A stretch of 9,491 nt of DNA from Pseudomonadota bacterium (GCA_021783385.1 JAJXTX010000009.1:1-9491); one strand, 5' to 3'. Shown: positions 1 through 7,178, counted from the stretch's first letter. Program-made: numbers and translations. The notes: generated from the letters alone by a model not told the origin.

Positions 1-374
1 AGCTCGCTGCACAACAGCAGGCGCAGGCCGCCGCCCAGACCCCCGTCGCGCAGCCGACCGCTGCGGCCAATGCGCCGCAGGCGATCAGCGAAAATATCAC
101 CGCCGCCCCCGCCAGCGCGCTGCCGGCGCCGGCCGCCGGCAGCGGCTACCTGCTGCAGGTGGGCGCGTTCCCGAACGCGGCCGATGCGGAGACGCTGAAA
201 GCCAAGCTCGCGATGCAGGGCTTCGTCGCCAACGTGCAGTCGGTCAGCATCGGCGGCCAGACTTACCACCGCGTCCGGCTGGGACCGTTCCGCTCGGCCA
301 CCGCGCTGGAATCAACCAAGCAGCGCCTGGCCAGTGCCGGCATCAATGCGATTGCGCTGAAAGAAGGCCGCTGA
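1..374 (+). CDS. SPOR-domain (FtsN-like) protein, C-terminal part
   Basis: The frame is open from base 3 to the stop at 372-374 with no stop codon, so this is the C-terminal end (123 visible residues) of a longer protein whose start lies outside the window. Visible residues 1-47 are a low-complexity Ala/Gln/Pro linker. From about residue 48 a SPOR domain begins (GYLLQVGAF, then YHRVRLGPF about 30 residues later, ending at KEGR). SPOR domains bind denuded peptidoglycan glycans at the division septum, and FtsN-like proteins carry them at the periplasmic C-terminus after a flexible linker, which matches this layout. A cytoplasmic tail and membrane anchor would be expected upstream but are not visible. 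A YdfG-type gene follows after 30 bp, so the two are probably co-transcribed. I recall argS often lying upstream in Xanthomonadales; this cannot be checked here. The GTG at 159 lies inside the domain and is not a real start. Confidence 0.88.
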   Translation, partial: LAAQQQAQAAAQTPVAQPTAAANAPQAISENITAAPASALPAPAAGSGYLLQVGAFPNAADAETLKAKLAMQGFVANVQSVSIGGQTYHRVRLGPFRSATALESTKQRLASAGINAIALKEGR

Positions 375-404
375 CCTGCTGCATCTGCCGGGAACCTCGC
401 GAGT

Positions 405-1157
405 ATGCACACCAAGACCGTCCTGATCACCGGTGCCACCTCCGGCTTCGGAGCCGCCGCCGTGGACCGCTTCGTCAGCGGCGGCTGGCGCGTGATCGCC
501 ACCGGCCGCCGCGCCGACCGGCTGCAGGCGCTGGTGCAGCGTCACGGCAGCGACAAGGTGCATGCACTGGTCTTCGACATGCGCGACGAGGACGCCATGC
601 GCGCCGCGATCGCCGACCTGCCGCCTGAGTTCGCGAGCATCGACCTGCTGCTCAACAACGCCGGCCTCGCGCTGGGCACCGCGCCCGCGCAGCAGGCGGA
701 TCTGCAGCAGTGGAAGCAGATGATCGACACCAACGTCACCGCGCTGGTGACGATCACCCATCTGCTGCTGCCGGCGCTGATCGAACGGCGCGGCGCCATC
801 GTCAACATCAGCTCGATCGCCGGCACCTACCCGTACAAGGGCGGCAACGTCTACGGCGGCAGCAAGGCATTCGTCAGCCAGTTCTCGCAGAACCTGCGCG
901 CCGACCTGCACGGCACCGGCGTGCGTGTGACCTCGATCGAACCCGGCATGGCCGAGACCGAGTTCACCCTGGTGCGCACCGGCGGCGACCAGCGCGCCTC
1001 CGACCAGCTCTACGCTGGCGTCCATCCGATCACCGCGGCCGACATTGCCGAGTCCGTCTGGTGGGTCGCCACGCTGCCGCCGCATCTCAACATCAACCGG
1101 CTGGAAGTGATGCCGGTGAACCAGTCGGCCGCGGGACTGCAGGTGCATCGCGATTGA
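405..1157 (+). CDS. ydfG: NADP-dependent YdfG-family short-chain dehydrogenase
   Basis: A 250-residue classical short-chain dehydrogenase, about the length of E. coli YdfG (248). The Rossmann motif TGATSGFG is at residues 9-16, NNAG at 84-87, and the catalytic set is Ser137 (in NISSIAG), Tyr150 and Lys154 (YGGSK). The arginine pair in ATGRR after the second strand favours NADP(H). The region IEPGMAETEF and the C-terminal block INRLEVMPVNQS...GLQVHRD closely resemble YdfG. That family oxidises the 3-hydroxyl of serine, allo-threonine and 3-hydroxypropionate-type acids and reduces malonic semialdehyde. It is cytosolic and usually tetrameric. The ATG at 405 is chosen because the Rossmann strand begins at residue 4; the ribosome site is weak (GGAA at 391-394). 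It follows the SPOR gene by 30 bp and converges with the patatin gene across 36 bp, where I see no convincing terminator. The substrate is inferred from family only. Confidence 0.9.
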   Translation: MHTKTVLITGATSGFGAAAVDRFVSGGWRVIATGRRADRLQALVQRHGSDKVHALVFDMRDEDAMRAAIADLPPEFASIDLLLNNAGLALGTAPAQQADLQQWKQMIDTNVTALVTITHLLLPALIERRGAIVNISSIAGTYPYKGGNVYGGSKAFVSQFSQNLRADLHGTGVRVTSIEPGMAETEFTLVRTGGDQRASDQLYAGVHPITAADIAESVWWVATLPPHLNINRLEVMPVNQSAAGLQVHRD

Positions 1158-1193
1158 CTGTACGCGGCGCGCCACGCCTGCGCACCCACCTGC

Positions 1194-2390
1194 TCACTGC
1201 CGATGCACGTCGTGGGTCACGAACGGGTGCGCGGGATCGGGAGCGTCCAGCCAGTGCGGATGCTCCAGCGTGTGGCGCATGTCGTCCAGCCCGCTGCGCC
1301 AATGCTGGCGCATGCTGTTGGCGCTGAACTCATAGTCCTTGTAGTGCCCTTCGTAGGGCTTGTTGCGGTAGATCAGGTGCACCAGGTTGGTCAGCGCACC
1401 GGAAGCGCGCGCCTCGGCGCGCTGATAGGCCTCGTCCTGACGACGCTCGGCCGGCACCAGCGCCATCAGGTCGTGCAGCAGGCGCTGCTGCTCCTGGGTC
1501 TGGCGCATGTAGTCCGTGACCAGACGCGTTCTGCTGGAAAACTGGATGTCCTTGGCGCGCGCGGCCACCTCGGCCAGATCGCGCGGCACCTCGCCCACCG
1601 CGCTCCACAGGTCGACCTGGAAAACCAGCGCGTCAAGGCCGGGCCCTTCGGCCAGCACCTTGTACAGCGGCGTGTTGGAGACCATGCCGCCGTCCCAGTA
1701 GAACTCGCCGTCGATCTCCACCGCCGGAAAACCCGGCGGCAGCGCGCCGGAGGCCATGAAATGCTCGACCCGCAGCGGGCCCTGGGTATTGTCGAAGTAG
1801 GCGAAGTTGCCGGTGCGCACGTTCACCGCGCCCACCGAGACGCGCATCGCGCGCGCGTCGTTGACGCGATCAAAATCGACCAGCCGCTCCAGCGTGGCGC
1901 GCAGCGGCGCGGTGTCGTAGAAGCTGGCGTTGCCCGGGCCGGGCTCCAGCTGCAGCCCGGCCGGCGGCAGACGCGGCAGGAAGAAGCCGGCCTGGCCCTC
2001 GGTCATGGCGCGCCAGGCGGCGAGGCTGCTCATGCCGGTCAGCGCCGCAGCGGGCCACGCCATGCCGGCCAGCGCAGGCAGCAGCGGCAATGCCGGCAGC
2101 AGCGGCGGCTGGCAGATGGTCTGCCAGAACTCGCGCAGCCGTTCGACCCGCCGCTCCGGCGCATTGCCGGCAATGATCGCCGCGTTCAGCGCGCCGATCG
2201 AAATGCCGGCCACCCAGTTCGGCCGGCGTCCGGCCAGCTCCAGCGCCTCGTACACCCCGGCCTGGTAGGCGCCCAGCGCGCCACCACCCTGCAGCACCAG
2301 CGCCACGGTGCGGTAAGCGTGCGGCGCCGCGACGGGCTTGGCGGGATGGGCGGGGCTTGCGCGGCGCTTGGCGGGTGCAGGGGTGCTCAT
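1194..2390 (-). CDS. Patatin-like phospholipase/acyl hydrolase with DUF3734-type C-terminus
   Basis: A 398-residue patatin-fold serine hydrolase. The oxyanion motif GGGALG is at residues 35-40, the nucleophile elbow GISIG at 62-66 (Ser64), and the catalytic Asp233 in WDGG. Ser64 and Asp233 form the Ser-Asp dyad of the family, so it should be active. Residues 1-25 are a basic, Ala/Pro-rich stretch without a signal-peptide core, suggesting a cytosolic enzyme. Residues 97-125 are a hydrophobic Leu/Pro/Ala segment with a six-residue tandem repeat that could be a lid. The region after about 250 (KDIQFSSRTRLV, then RNKPYEGHYKDYEFS) resembles the DUF3734 extension of bacterial patatins. The start is supported by AAGGAG (2398-2403, minus strand) 7 nt before the ATG. 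It begins 16 bp after the acetoacetate decarboxylase stop, so it is the last gene of that operon. Substrate is unknown: phospholipid, or by context polyhydroxybutyrate or its oligomers (inference). Confidence 0.9.
   Translation of the reverse strand: MSTPAPAKRRASPAHPAKPVAAPHAYRTVALVLQGGGALGAYQAGVYEALELAGRRPNWVAGISIGALNAAIIAGNAPERRVERLREFWQTICQPPLLPALPLLPALAGMAWPAAALTGMSSLAAWRAMTEGQAGFFLPRLPPAGLQLEPGPGNASFYDTAPLRATLERLVDFDRVNDARAMRVSVGAVNVRTGNFAYFDNTQGPLRVEHFMASGALPPGFPAVEIDGEFYWDGGMVSNTPLYKVLAEGPGLDALVFQVDLWSAVGEVPRDLAEVAARAKDIQFSSRTRLVTDYMRQTQEQQRLLHDLMALVPAERRQDEAYQRAEARASGALTNLVHLIYRNKPYEGHYKDYEFSANSMRQHWRSGLDDMRHTLEHPHWLDAPDPAHPFVTHDVHRQ
2077..2112. repeat. 18-bp in-frame tandem duplication in the patatin gene
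   Basis: Two adjacent 18-bp units (2077-2094 and 2095-2112) share the first 12 bases, GGCAGCAGCGGC. In the patatin reading frame they encode a six-residue tandem, LLPALP then LLPALA (residues 97-108), at the start of the hydrophobic lid-like segment. The period is a multiple of three, so the frame is kept. It may be a slippage duplication or simply low-complexity Leu/Pro/Ala codon use. Confidence 0.6.
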
Positions 2391-2406
2391 GCGGTGGCTC
2401 CTTGGG

Positions 2407-3150
2407 TCAGGCGTCGGCCAGATAGTCGTGCACCACTTCGCCCAGATCGAGGGTGAGGTCGGTGACGAAGTGCAGCGCCGATTCCACTTTCAGCACCGGC
2501 AGGTCGGCCACCGGCGCCAGCGCATGCGGATGCAGCTCCAGCGAGGCCGGTCCGGTCCAGGCGCCTTTCAGGTTGATGCTGCTGGTGTAGTAGCGAACCA
2601 GCTCGCAGATGCGCGCGCTGCCGTCGACGTGCGGAATGATCTTCAGCAGGAAGTTCGGCGCCTGCAGCGCCGCCAGCACCGGTGCCAGGTCGACCGCACG
2701 ATGCTTGAAGCCCATGGTGGCCTTGGCCACGCGCAGCTTGCCGTAGTCGAGCGTGCCGACCAGGGTGTCGATCTCCACGTCGAGCTTCGGCGCGGCCAGC
2801 TTCTTGGGGAAGCCCCACAGCTCGCGGCCGGCGGCGATCGGCGGATGGTCGTTGAGGTACATCGAGTGCACGTAGCCGCCGCGCACGCCCTCGAAGGTCA
2901 CCGGAATCACCTGGCCCGATTCGGTGTAGTCGCCGAAGCCGGTGGAGTCGGGCATGCGGATGAACTCGTACTTCACCAGCGGCTCGGTGACCTGCAGCGG
3001 CTCGGGCACCACCGCGCGCAGCGCATCCATGTCGGTGCGGTAGGTGATCACCAGGAATTCGCGGTTGATGAAGCGGTACGGCCCGGGCGGAAACGCCGGG
3101 CTGGTCAGCGGCATGGCGAAGGCGTTGGCCTTCACGTCGGCAATCTTCAT
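2407..3150 (-). CDS. adc: Acetoacetate decarboxylase
   Basis: A 247-residue full-length acetoacetate decarboxylase (acetoacetate to acetone + CO2), collinear with the clostridial enzyme. With ATG 3150 as start, [12 protein letters not shown] is near residues 14-25, then [24 protein letters not shown] with the active-site Glu77, and [10 protein letters not shown] with Lys116-Lys117. In the clostridial enzyme the first lysine of this pair forms the Schiff base and the second lowers its pKa. [14 protein letters not shown] and [17 protein letters not shown] follow in the expected order. A GTG three codons upstream (3159) is also in frame; I prefer ATG 3150 because its N-terminal length matches the clostridial protein, though neither start has a strong ribosome site. 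It lies 74 bp after the 3-hydroxybutyrate dehydrogenase stop, with a strong hairpin between, and 16 bp before the patatin gene. The dehydrogenase makes its substrate. Proteobacterial members of this fold can have other substrates, but the complete motif set argues for true decarboxylase. Confidence 0.92.
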   Translation of the reverse strand: MKIADVKANAFAMPLTSPAFPPGPYRFINREFLVITYRTDMDALRAVVPEPLQVTEPLVKYEFIRMPDSTGFGDYTESGQVIPVTFEGVRGGYVHSMYLNDHPPIAAGRELWGFPKKLAAPKLDVEIDTLVGTLDYGKLRVAKATMGFKHRAVDLAPVLAALQAPNFLLKIIPHVDGSARICELVRYYTSSINLKGAWTGPASLELHPHALAPVADLPVLKVESALHFVTDLTLDLGEVVHDYLADA

Positions 3151-3171
3151 GGCATGCACTCGGCTACGGGG

Positions 3172-3212
3172 GCAGGCAAAGGCCTGCGGCGCGGCCGCAG
3201 TGGCCGCGCCGC
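3172..3212 (-). other. Intercistronic hairpin pair between bdhA and adc
   Basis: The 74-bp gap holds a perfect inverted repeat with an 11-bp all-G/C stem (3186-3196 pairing with 3202-3212) and a 5-base loop. A second inverted repeat, GCAGGC/GCCTGC (3172-3177 with 3182-3187, 4-base loop), shares its outer two bases with the first. In transcript order the large hairpin forms first, right after the dehydrogenase stop, and the small one follows toward the adc start. No U-run follows either stem, so an intrinsic terminator is not indicated. An mRNA-stabilising or translation-tuning element is possible (inference). Confidence 0.55.
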
Positions 3213-3224
3213 GGCGCTCGGCGG

Positions 3225-4025
3225 TTACTGCATGTACCAGCCGTGGCTGACCACGAACGACTGCCCGGTCAGCGCCGCCGACGGGAAGGTGGCCAGATAC
3301 AACGCGGTCTGCGCGATATCCTCGACGGTGGTGAATACGCCGTCGACGGTGTCCTTCAGCATCACGTTCTTGATCACGTCCGCTTCGCTGATGCCGAGCT
3401 CCTGCGCCTGCTCCGGGATCTGCTTCTCGACCAGCGGCGTGCGCACGAAGCCGGGGCAGATCACGTGCGAGCGCACGTTGCGCGCCGCGCCTTCCTTCGC
3501 CAGCGTGCGCGCCAGCCCGAGCAGGCCGTGCTTGGCGGTGACGTAGGCGGACTTCAGCTTGGATGCCTCGTGCGAATGCACCGAGCCCATGTAGATCACG
3601 ATGCCGCCCCGGCTCTTGCCAGTGCCGTCCACCTTGTACATGTGCTGCAGCGCGGCCTTGGTGGTGAGGAAGCCGCCGTCGAGGTGGATCGCCAGCATCT
3701 TCTTCCAGTCGGCGAAGGCGAACTGCTCGATCGGGTTGATGATCTGCACGCCGGCGTTGGAGATCAGGATATCCAGACGGCCAAACGCGGCGACCACCTT
3801 GTCGGTGCCGGCATTCACCGCGGCCTCGTCGGTGACGTCCATCGCCACGCCGATCGCCCTGCCGCCGGTGGCGTTGATCCCGGCCGCCGCCGCATCGGCC
3901 GCCTGCTGGTTGATGTCGGCGATGCCCACCGCCGCACCGTTCTTCGCATACAGCTCGGCGATTGCCTTGCCGATGCCGCTGGCCGCGCCGGTGATCAACG
4001 CGACCTTGCCATCAAGACTTGCCAT
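3225..4025 (-). CDS. bdhA: 3-hydroxybutyrate dehydrogenase (SDR family)
   Basis: A 266-residue short-chain dehydrogenase that interconverts D-3-hydroxybutyrate and acetoacetate with [11 protein letters not shown] is at residues 12-19, Asp37 at the end of strand 2 indicates NAD, and NAG is at 90-92. The catalytic residues are Ser148, Tyr161 and Lys165. Substrate-binding residues known from the Pseudomonas fragi enzyme have counterparts here: Gln94, His150, Lys158, Gln202 (PLVEKQ) and Trp263 near the C-terminus. This makes the assignment more specific than generic SDR. It is slightly longer than typical (about 258), with an insertion near residues 131-140 ([10 protein letters not shown]), and the usual DGGW end reads SHGW. 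AGGAG (4032-4036, minus strand) lies 6 nt before the ATG. It is the first gene of the bdhA-adc-patatin run and lies 88 bp downstream of speA. I found no convincing own promoter in that gap, so a separate promoter or read-through from speA are both possible. Confidence 0.92.
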   Translation of the reverse strand: MASLDGKVALITGAASGIGKAIAELYAKNGAAVGIADINQQAADAAAAGINATGGRAIGVAMDVTDEAAVNAGTDKVVAAFGRLDILISNAGVQIINPIEQFAFADWKKMLAIHLDGGFLTTKAALQHMYKVDGTGKSRGGIVIYMGSVHSHEASKLKSAYVTAKHGLLGLARTLAKEGAARNVRSHVICPGFVRTPLVEKQIPEQAQELGISEADVIKNVMLKDTVDGVFTTVEDIAQTALYLATFPSAALTGQSFVVSHGWYMQ

Positions 4026-4113
4026 GGGGGACTCCTGAGCTTGCTGGGGAATTTTTCTTGCAGCGCACCATGCTGAACCCGGCCAACCCTCGGAGGAAAG
4101 ACCCGCCGGGGAA

Positions 4114-6003
4114 TCAGCGCGTTTCCTCGGCCAGATAGGTGTAGGCGGTCAGGCCGGCGTCGAGCGCGGCGTAAAGCTGCTCGGCAACGGCAGCTTCGAC
4201 ACCGGCGGCGGCGATACGTTCCCGGTAGCTCTGGCGCAGCGCGGCCAGGTCGTAACCGACGTAGTCCAGCATCAGGTCGGTGGTATCGCCGCGGCGCTGG
4301 TGCGCGAACACGTAACCGTCGCCCTCGACGCGCACGTTCACCGCGTCGGTGTCGCCAAACAGGTTGTGGATGTCGCCCAGCGTCTCTTGGTAGGCGCCGA
4401 CCATGAAGATGCCGAGCCGGTAGCTCTCGCCCTCGCGCAGGCGGTGCAGCGGCAGGCTCACGTCGACGCCCTCGGCGTCGACGTAGTGGTCGATGCGGCC
4501 ATCCGAATCGCAGGTGAGGTCGACGATAACGCCGCGCCGGGTCGGCGCCTCGTCAAGCCGTGCGATCGGCGCGATCGGGAAGATCTGCCCGATCGCCCAG
4601 ATGTCCGGCACCGATTCGAACACCGAGAAATTGACGAAATACTTGTCGACCAGCTTCTCGTCCAGCTCGTCCAGCGCCAGCCGGTGCGAGCGCTCGGCTG
4701 GCAGCAGGCGGGTGCGCACGGCGTTCGCGATCGCGTAGTACATCTCGTCCAGCCGCGCGCGGTCGGTCAGCGCCAGCTGGCCCAGCGCGTACAGCGTCTG
4801 GCCCTCGGCGAGGTGATGCTGGGCCTCGTGGAACAGTTCCAGCGCGGGGCGGCGATCGAGCTCCTGGTAGGTCTCGCGCAGCCGGCGCAGCACCGGCGGC
4901 TCGTCCGCGCACGGCGGCGGGATCGCACCGGCCGGCACCTCTTCCACCTCGGTCACGTTGACCACCAGGACCGCGTGGTGCGCGGTCATCGCGCGGCCCG
5001 CCTCGGTGAGGATGTGCGGCGCGCGCAGGCCTTCGGCCGCCACCGCCTCGGCCAGCGACTGCACGATGGTGGCGGCGTACTGCGCGATCGAGTAGTTGAT
5101 CGAGTTGTGGCTGCGCGAGCGCGAGCCCTCGTAGTCCACGCCGAGGCCGCCGCCGACGTCGACGATCTCCAGCGGCACGCCCATGCGGGTGAGTTCGACG
5201 AAGTAGCGGGTGGCTTCGCGCATGCCGTTGGCGATGTCGCGCACGTTGGAGATCTGCGAGCCCATGTGGAAATGCTGCAGCTTCAGCGTGTGCTTGAGGC
5301 CGACCCGATCCAGCTGCGCGACCAGGCTCAGCACCTGCTGCGGCGACAGCCCGAACTTGCCCTTGTCGCCGCCGGTGTTCTGCCACTTGCCGGCGCCGAT
5401 CGAGGCGAGGCGCACGCGCACGCCGAGCAGCGGCTCGACCTGCAGCGCCGTCGCCTCGCTCAGCACATGCTCCAGCTCGGACAGCTTCTCGATCACGATG
5501 TGCACGCGCAGGCCGAGCTTGCGTCCGATCAGCGCAAGGCGGATGTACTCGCGGTCCTTGTAGCCATTGCAGATCACGATGGCGTCGGGCCGCGCCATCG
5601 CCAGCACCGCCATCAGCTCGGGCTTGGAGCCGGCCTCCAGCCCGAAGCCGTGGGTGCCCGCGGCCACCAGCTCGCCGGCCACGCTGCGCTGCTGGTTCAC
5701 CTTGATCGGATAGATCGCCGTATAGCCGCCCGCATAGTCATATTCGGCGATCGCGCTGGCGAATGCGTCCTGCAGCCGCGCCAGCCGATCGGCCAGGATG
5801 TCCGGGAAACGCAGCAGCAGCGGCAATCGCAGCCCCTCGGCGCGGGCGCGCTCGACGATCGCCGGCAGCGACAGCGCCGGGCCGGCGGCACCGCGCGGGC
5901 ACATCAGCAGGTTGCCGGCCGCATCCACGTCGACGTAGCCGTCGCTCCAGTGCGGGATGGCGTAGGTGTGGCGCGCAGCGTCGATCGTCCAATCGTTCGC
6001 CAT
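4114..6003 (-). CDS. speA: Biosynthetic arginine decarboxylase
   Basis: A 629-residue PLP-dependent arginine decarboxylase (arginine to agmatine + CO2), the first step of the arginine route to polyamines. The alanine-racemase-fold barrel carries YPIKVNQ with the PLP lysine Lys101, HFHMGSQ at 244-250, the phosphate-binding loop [13 protein letters not shown] at 281-293, and TEAGR at 333-337. The C-terminal beta domain has the catalytic cysteine Cys498 (LTCDSDG) and GAYQE at 536-540. All key residues are present and the length is normal for the family. The open frame continues upstream to 6498, but the ATG at 6003 is chosen because [14 protein letters not shown] begins the conserved protein, an excellent ribosome site lies 7 nt upstream, and the extension would run antisense through speE. 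It is divergent from speE across 280 bp. Agmatine would still need agmatinase or agmatine deiminase encoded elsewhere to give putrescine. Confidence 0.97.
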   Translation of the reverse strand: MANDWTIDAARHTYAIPHWSDGYVDVDAAGNLLMCPRGAAGPALSLPAIVERARAEGLRLPLLLRFPDILADRLARLQDAFASAIAEYDYAGGYTAIYPIKVNQQRSVAGELVAAGTHGFGLEAGSKPELMAVLAMARPDAIVICNGYKDREYIRLALIGRKLGLRVHIVIEKLSELEHVLSEATALQVEPLLGVRVRLASIGAGKWQNTGGDKGKFGLSPQQVLSLVAQLDRVGLKHTLKLQHFHMGSQISNVRDIANGMREATRYFVELTRMGVPLEIVDVGGGLGVDYEGSRSRSHNSINYSIAQYAATIVQSLAEAVAAEGLRAPHILTEAGRAMTAHHAVLVVNVTEVEEVPAGAIPPPCADEPPVLRRLRETYQELDRRPALELFHEAQHHLAEGQTLYALGQLALTDRARLDEMYYAIANAVRTRLLPAERSHRLALDELDEKLVDKYFVNFSVFESVPDIWAIGQIFPIAPIARLDEAPTRRGVIVDLTCDSDGRIDHYVDAEGVDVSLPLHRLREGESYRLGIFMVGAYQETLGDIHNLFGDTDAVNVRVEGDGYVFAHQRRGDTTDLMLDYVGYDLAALRQSYRERIAAAGVEAAVAEQLYAALDAGLTAYTYLAEETR

Positions 6004-6010
6004 CGGCGAG

Positions 6011-6019
6011 ATCTCCTTT
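6011..6019 (-). promoter_or_regulatory. Ribosome binding site fixing the speA start
   Basis: On the minus strand this reads AAAGGAGAT, close to the full anti-16S complement, and ends 7 nt before the ATG at 6003. It decides the start in favour of the 629-residue product over the longer open frame. Confidence 0.85.
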
Positions 6020-6166
6020 TGGCAACGGATGATGTCGTCGCAGCGGCGAGCCTTGACGGGTTGCTCCACGGAGCACGAAGCCCGAGCGACCGGAAGCCTC
6101 GCACGCCGCGGGGCCGATCGGACTTGCCGGCCACCCGGCGCGCTGCGCCGGCGAGGCCGAGGCGAC

Positions 6167-6172
6167 ATTGTA
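6167..6172 (-). promoter_or_regulatory. Candidate -10 box for speA
   Basis: On the minus strand this reads TACAAT, identical to the candidate -10 of speE on the other strand. Hexamers at the 16-18 bp spacing do not resemble TTGACA, so the -35 is weak or replaced by an activator. A start about 7 bases downstream would give a 5' leader of roughly 155 nt for speA. That leader contains a 7-bp hairpin (6135-6141 with 6145-6151) near its 5' end. The call is from motif and position only. Confidence 0.45.
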
Positions 6173-6203
6173 ATGGCGCACCGTGACGATGTGCGCACGG
6201 CCC

Positions 6204-6230
6204 GCAACCGCGAACGCCCCGCGCGGTTGC
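6204..6230. promoter_or_regulatory. 9-bp perfect inverted repeat, candidate operator between speA and speE
   Basis: GCAACCGCG (6204-6212) and its exact reverse complement CGCGGTTGC (6222-6230) flank a 9-base spacer, with arm centres 18 bp apart. The repeat lies between the two outward TACAAT boxes, covers the -35 position of the speE promoter and ends 3 bases before its -10. That position suits a dimeric regulator of speE, possibly of both genes. The binding protein is unknown. As RNA it would lie upstream of the predicted speE start, so a DNA role is more likely than a leader structure. Confidence 0.5.
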
Positions 6231-6233
6231 CGC

Positions 6234-6239
6234 TACAAT
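6234..6239 (+). promoter_or_regulatory. Candidate -10 box for speE
   Basis: TACAAT, a near-consensus sigma-70 -10 box, lies 44 bp before the speE ATG. The -35 position (about 6211-6216) does not resemble TTGACA and falls inside the inverted repeat at 6204-6230. The predicted start near 6246 gives a leader of about 38 nt. Confidence 0.5.
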
Positions 6240-6283
6240 GCGCGGTCTTGATCTCCCCACCCGGTTCGCCAGGAACGCCCGTC

Positions 6284-7168
6284 ATGTCGCAGCAGCCCAC
6301 ATCGAATGAAGCCCGGTCGAATGAAGTCCGCTGGTTCACCGAAGCCCACCAGGCCTCCGGCTCGTCCATCGGTTTCCGCACCGAGCAACTGCTGCACGCG
6401 GAGAAGACCCCGTTCCAGACCATCGAGATCCACCAGACCACCGACTGGGGCAAGCTGATGGTGATCGACGGCTGCGTGATGCTGACCACCCGCGACAACT
6501 TTCTCTATCACGAGATGATGACCCACCCTGCGCTGTTCACCCACGCGCGCGCCAAGCGCGTGGTGATCATCGGCGGCGGCGACTGCGGCACGCTGCGCGA
6601 GGTGCTCAAGCACGAGGAAGTGGAGCACGCGGTGCAGGTGGAGATCGACGAGCGCGTGACGCGCCTGGCCGAGCAGTATTTCCCCGAGCTGTGCGAGGCC
6701 AACAGCGACCCGCGCGCCGAGCTGCTGTTCATCGACGGCATCAAGTACATGGCCGAGGCCGAGCCGGAGTCGCTGGACCTGGTCATCGTCGACTCGACCG
6801 ATCCGGTCGGTCCCGCCGAGGGCCTGTTCAACGCGTCGTTCTACGCCAGCTGCCACAAGGCGCTGCGCCACGGCGGCCTGCTGGTGCAGCAGAGCGAGTC
6901 GCCGCTGGCGCACCTCGAGCTGATCAAGTCGATGCGCTCGGCCATGCGCACGTCCGGCTTCACCGCGGTGCGCACGCTGCCGTTTCCGCAACCGTGCTAT
7001 CCGACCGGCTGGTGGAGCTGCACGATGGCGCGCAAGGGCGGTGACCTCTCCGGCTTCCGCGAACGCGGCGCACTGAGCAAGAAATTTCCCACCCGCTACT
7101 ACAACGCGGACATCCATCGCGCCGCGCTGGCGCAGCCGGAGTTCATGCGCGAGGCGCTGGGCGACTAG
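6284..7168 (+). CDS. speE: Spermidine synthase (polyamine aminopropyltransferase)
   Basis: A 294-residue aminopropyltransferase that moves the aminopropyl group of decarboxylated S-adenosylmethionine to a diamine, normally putrescine, giving spermidine. Visible motifs are YHEMMTHPAL (75-84), the nucleotide loop GGGDCGTLREVLKH (97-110), Glu120 (VQVEID), DSTDPVGP (170-177) with the catalytic-type Asp170 and Asp173, PCYPTGWW (237-244) and YYNADIHRAA near the end. The loop has Cys101 where many relatives have Gly (GGGDGG). Start ATG 6284 is supported by AGGAA (6271-6275) 8 nt upstream; the frame is open further upstream but that part is non-conserved and crosses the divergent promoter. It is paired divergently with speA, so arginine decarboxylation and aminopropyl transfer are probably regulated together. 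speD and a speB- or agu-type gene are not in this window. The acceptor could be agmatine instead of putrescine, which sequence alone cannot settle. Confidence 0.95.
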   Translation: MSQQPTSNEARSNEVRWFTEAHQASGSSIGFRTEQLLHAEKTPFQTIEIHQTTDWGKLMVIDGCVMLTTRDNFLYHEMMTHPALFTHARAKRVVIIGGGDCGTLREVLKHEEVEHAVQVEIDERVTRLAEQYFPELCEANSDPRAELLFIDGIKYMAEAEPESLDLVIVDSTDPVGPAEGLFNASFYASCHKALRHGGLLVQQSESPLAHLELIKSMRSAMRTSGFTAVRTLPFPQPCYPTGWWSCTMARKGGDLSGFRERGALSKKFPTRYYNADIHRAALAQPEFMREALGD

Positions 7169-7178
7169 GCGCCCCCTG

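Noticed and set aside
312..1175. A 287-codon minus-strand frame opposite the YdfG-type gene
   Set aside because: Antisense shadow; composition is Gly/Arg/His/Gln-rich and the other strand holds a complete SDR.
1158..1193. Possible bidirectional terminator between the convergent YdfG-type and patatin genes
   Set aside because: The best pairing (1160-1167 with 1178-1185) has a mismatch and a wobble and no T-run on either side.
1203..3546. Long + strand frames at 1203-2456 and 2338-3546 (417 and 402 codons)
   Set aside because: Both run antisense through the patatin, adc and bdhA genes, which have clear catalytic motifs; the products are low-complexity His/Arg/Gln-rich.
3243..4076. A 277-codon + strand frame opposite bdhA
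   Set aside because: Antisense shadow of a dehydrogenase whose catalytic and substrate residues are all present.
4078..4110. Inverted repeat CCCGGC/GCCGGG after the speA stop as a terminator
   Set aside because: Only 6 bp of stem with a 21-base loop and no U-run on the transcribed strand; the T-run nearby (4051-4055) is on the wrong strand.
4026..4113. A sigma-54 promoter upstream of bdhA
   Set aside because: The only GG...GC arrangement found has 9 bases between the elements instead of 10 and poor flanking matches.
4300..6186. A 628-codon open frame on the + strand opposite speA
   Set aside because: It is antisense to a fully conserved arginine decarboxylase and its product is Arg/His/Gln/Val-rich with no domain. 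Long antisense frames are expected where third positions are mostly G/C.
5966..6283. N-terminal extension of speE to 5966
   Set aside because: It would cross both candidate promoters and overlap the speA start; a ribosome site precedes ATG 6284 and the conserved protein begins there.
6004..6498. N-terminal extension of speA to an upstream start
   Set aside because: It would add 165 non-conserved residues, cross the divergent promoter and overlap the start of speE; the near-perfect ribosome site supports ATG 6003.
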